This document shows, in pieces, positions 62,990 to 64,000 of a stretch of DNA of 64,000 nt. A model generated the notes under the pieces. It worked only from the letters and a program-made list of their open reading frames with translations, searched no databases and was not told the origin of the DNA. The stretch is from Odontesthes bonariensis. Its lineage: Eukaryota; Chordata; Actinopteri; Atheriniformes; Atherinopsidae. Location: NCBI RefSeq assembly GCF_027942865.1, contig NC_134522.1:6912849-6976848 (forward strand). Reading direction: 5' to 3'. Position numbers and translations under genes: made by a program. Position 1 is the first letter of the stretch. Each line of letters starts with the position of its first letter.

Positions 62990-64000
62990 ACTTGGTGCTA
63001 CTCTTGTGTATTTATCCTTTTGTCCTCATGTCTGAATTCAGCTTCCAGATACGTTCGTTACATGTTCTCACTCATGGATTACAGCCACCAGGAACTGATT
63101 ATCAATGCATGAATCGTGAGAAGAAAAATACTGATTTCAGCTCAAATCACCTGAGAAATAAGGAAATCTAACACATCAGTATATATTAAGAGTATGTGGG
63201 ATGGGAAAATGAACAGATTTGTATTTAAGTTGCAGACTAATGTAATTAATCTACTTTGCTCTCATGTGAATCCTTGCACCTGTTTTTCTTTTTTAACGTT
63301 AGATTAATCCAAAGAGGAAAATGGGAGGATGTAGATTTCAACTCTAAATCCATTAAAACTTTTAGAAGAGTCAGTTTAGTTGACTAACTTTTAAATAATT
63401 TTAATGGAAACGTCTAAAGTTTGATAACCGAACGGCAGCCTTCACACTATCAGAGCTCAGCGCAGTAATCGCGCTTCTTTGTATGATATTTGAAGTCTGA
63501 AGTCCCCTGAGATAATCAGCTGGATTAAGTTATCTTCTTACTCTGATTACGGAGACATTTCAGGCTCCAGCTGCAGGACGGAAACAAGTTAAATGGATTA
63601 TATGATTTCCCTGCAAACGTTCTTTAAGTGTTTTTCATCAATTAGAGCAAATATTTGAAAACTGAGTTACTGAAACGCATGAAAACGGATCCGACTGTCA
63701 GTAAAGTGAAAGCTGAAACCTAGTTTTTATCATATATTAATATCAAATTCTGCCATTGAAAATGGGATCAGTTGCATTTTTTTTCCCGCCAGATGTGTTA
63801 CTGTGGCTGTATTTCATTTAAAAAAAAATCAACGTTTTTTGGTTTGGGTTAACAACTGAAGGTAAAAACAAAGACGTATATAACGAGAATGCATCCCAAG
63901 TCCCCAAAAAGTCCATCTCAGGTCTATATTTTTGGTTGAAATGATCCAAATAGAGCTAAGAACAACTTCCGGTGCAAACAATTCATCATATTAGACAAAT
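62990..64000. other. Downstream flank, no recognised feature
   Basis: AT-rich sequence to the window end. No exon, RNA gene or transposon end was recognised. Confidence 0.4.

Overview
The window is vertebrate nuclear DNA, almost certainly from a ray-finned (teleost) fish. Genes are split into many exons with GT-AG introns, the reconstructed proteins are close to vertebrate orthologues, and introns carry fish-typical debris: Tc1/mariner and hAT-like elements, TTAA-flanked foldback elements and L2-type LINE tails. No prokaryotic features, CRISPR arrays or operons are present.

Layout: fam177a1 (minus, 2.1-4.4 kb) lies head-to-head with ttc7b (plus, 6.2-35.5 kb, 21 coding exons). ttc7b is tail-to-tail with calm1 (minus, 38.8-44.15 kb). 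nrde2 (minus, 46.6-55.8 kb, 19 coding exons) follows on the same strand as calm1. A beta-tubulin gene closest to tubb4b (plus, 58.7-62.2 kb) is head-to-head with nrde2. A possible coiled-coil gene or pseudogene sits on the minus strand inside calm1 intron 1 (40.7-41.9 kb). The ttc7b-calm1-nrde2 trio matches the human 14q32.11 neighbourhood. Joining the exons I list gives complete frames of 210 aa (FAM177A), 855 aa (TTC7B), 149 aa (calmodulin), 1171 aa (NRDE2) and 445 aa (beta-tubulin); each total is divisible by three and ends at a stop, which supports the splice sites.

The genes are not a pathway: TTC7B belongs to the PI4KA complex at the plasma membrane, calmodulin is the Ca2+ sensor, NRDE2 is a nuclear RNA-processing factor, tubulin is cytoskeletal and FAM177A is poorly characterised.

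The most unusual structures are these. (1) A ~6 kb pyrimidine-rich minisatellite (34/37-bp units, about 170 copies) fills most of the last ttc7b intron. It contains no AG or GT on the sense strand that I could find, and it creates false ORFs of over 2,100 codons because the unit length rotates the reading frame. (2) The tubulin promoter plus first coding exon is present in three tandem copies, each encoding the same 19 residues, and the usual large last exon is split by three extra short introns. (3) A 5'-truncated U2 snRNA retropseudogene with a 16-bp target-site duplication is nested in a TTAA-flanked element in ttc7b. (4) Three TTAA-flanked inverted-repeat elements occur in ttc7b introns, one a near-perfect palindrome with ~379-bp arms.
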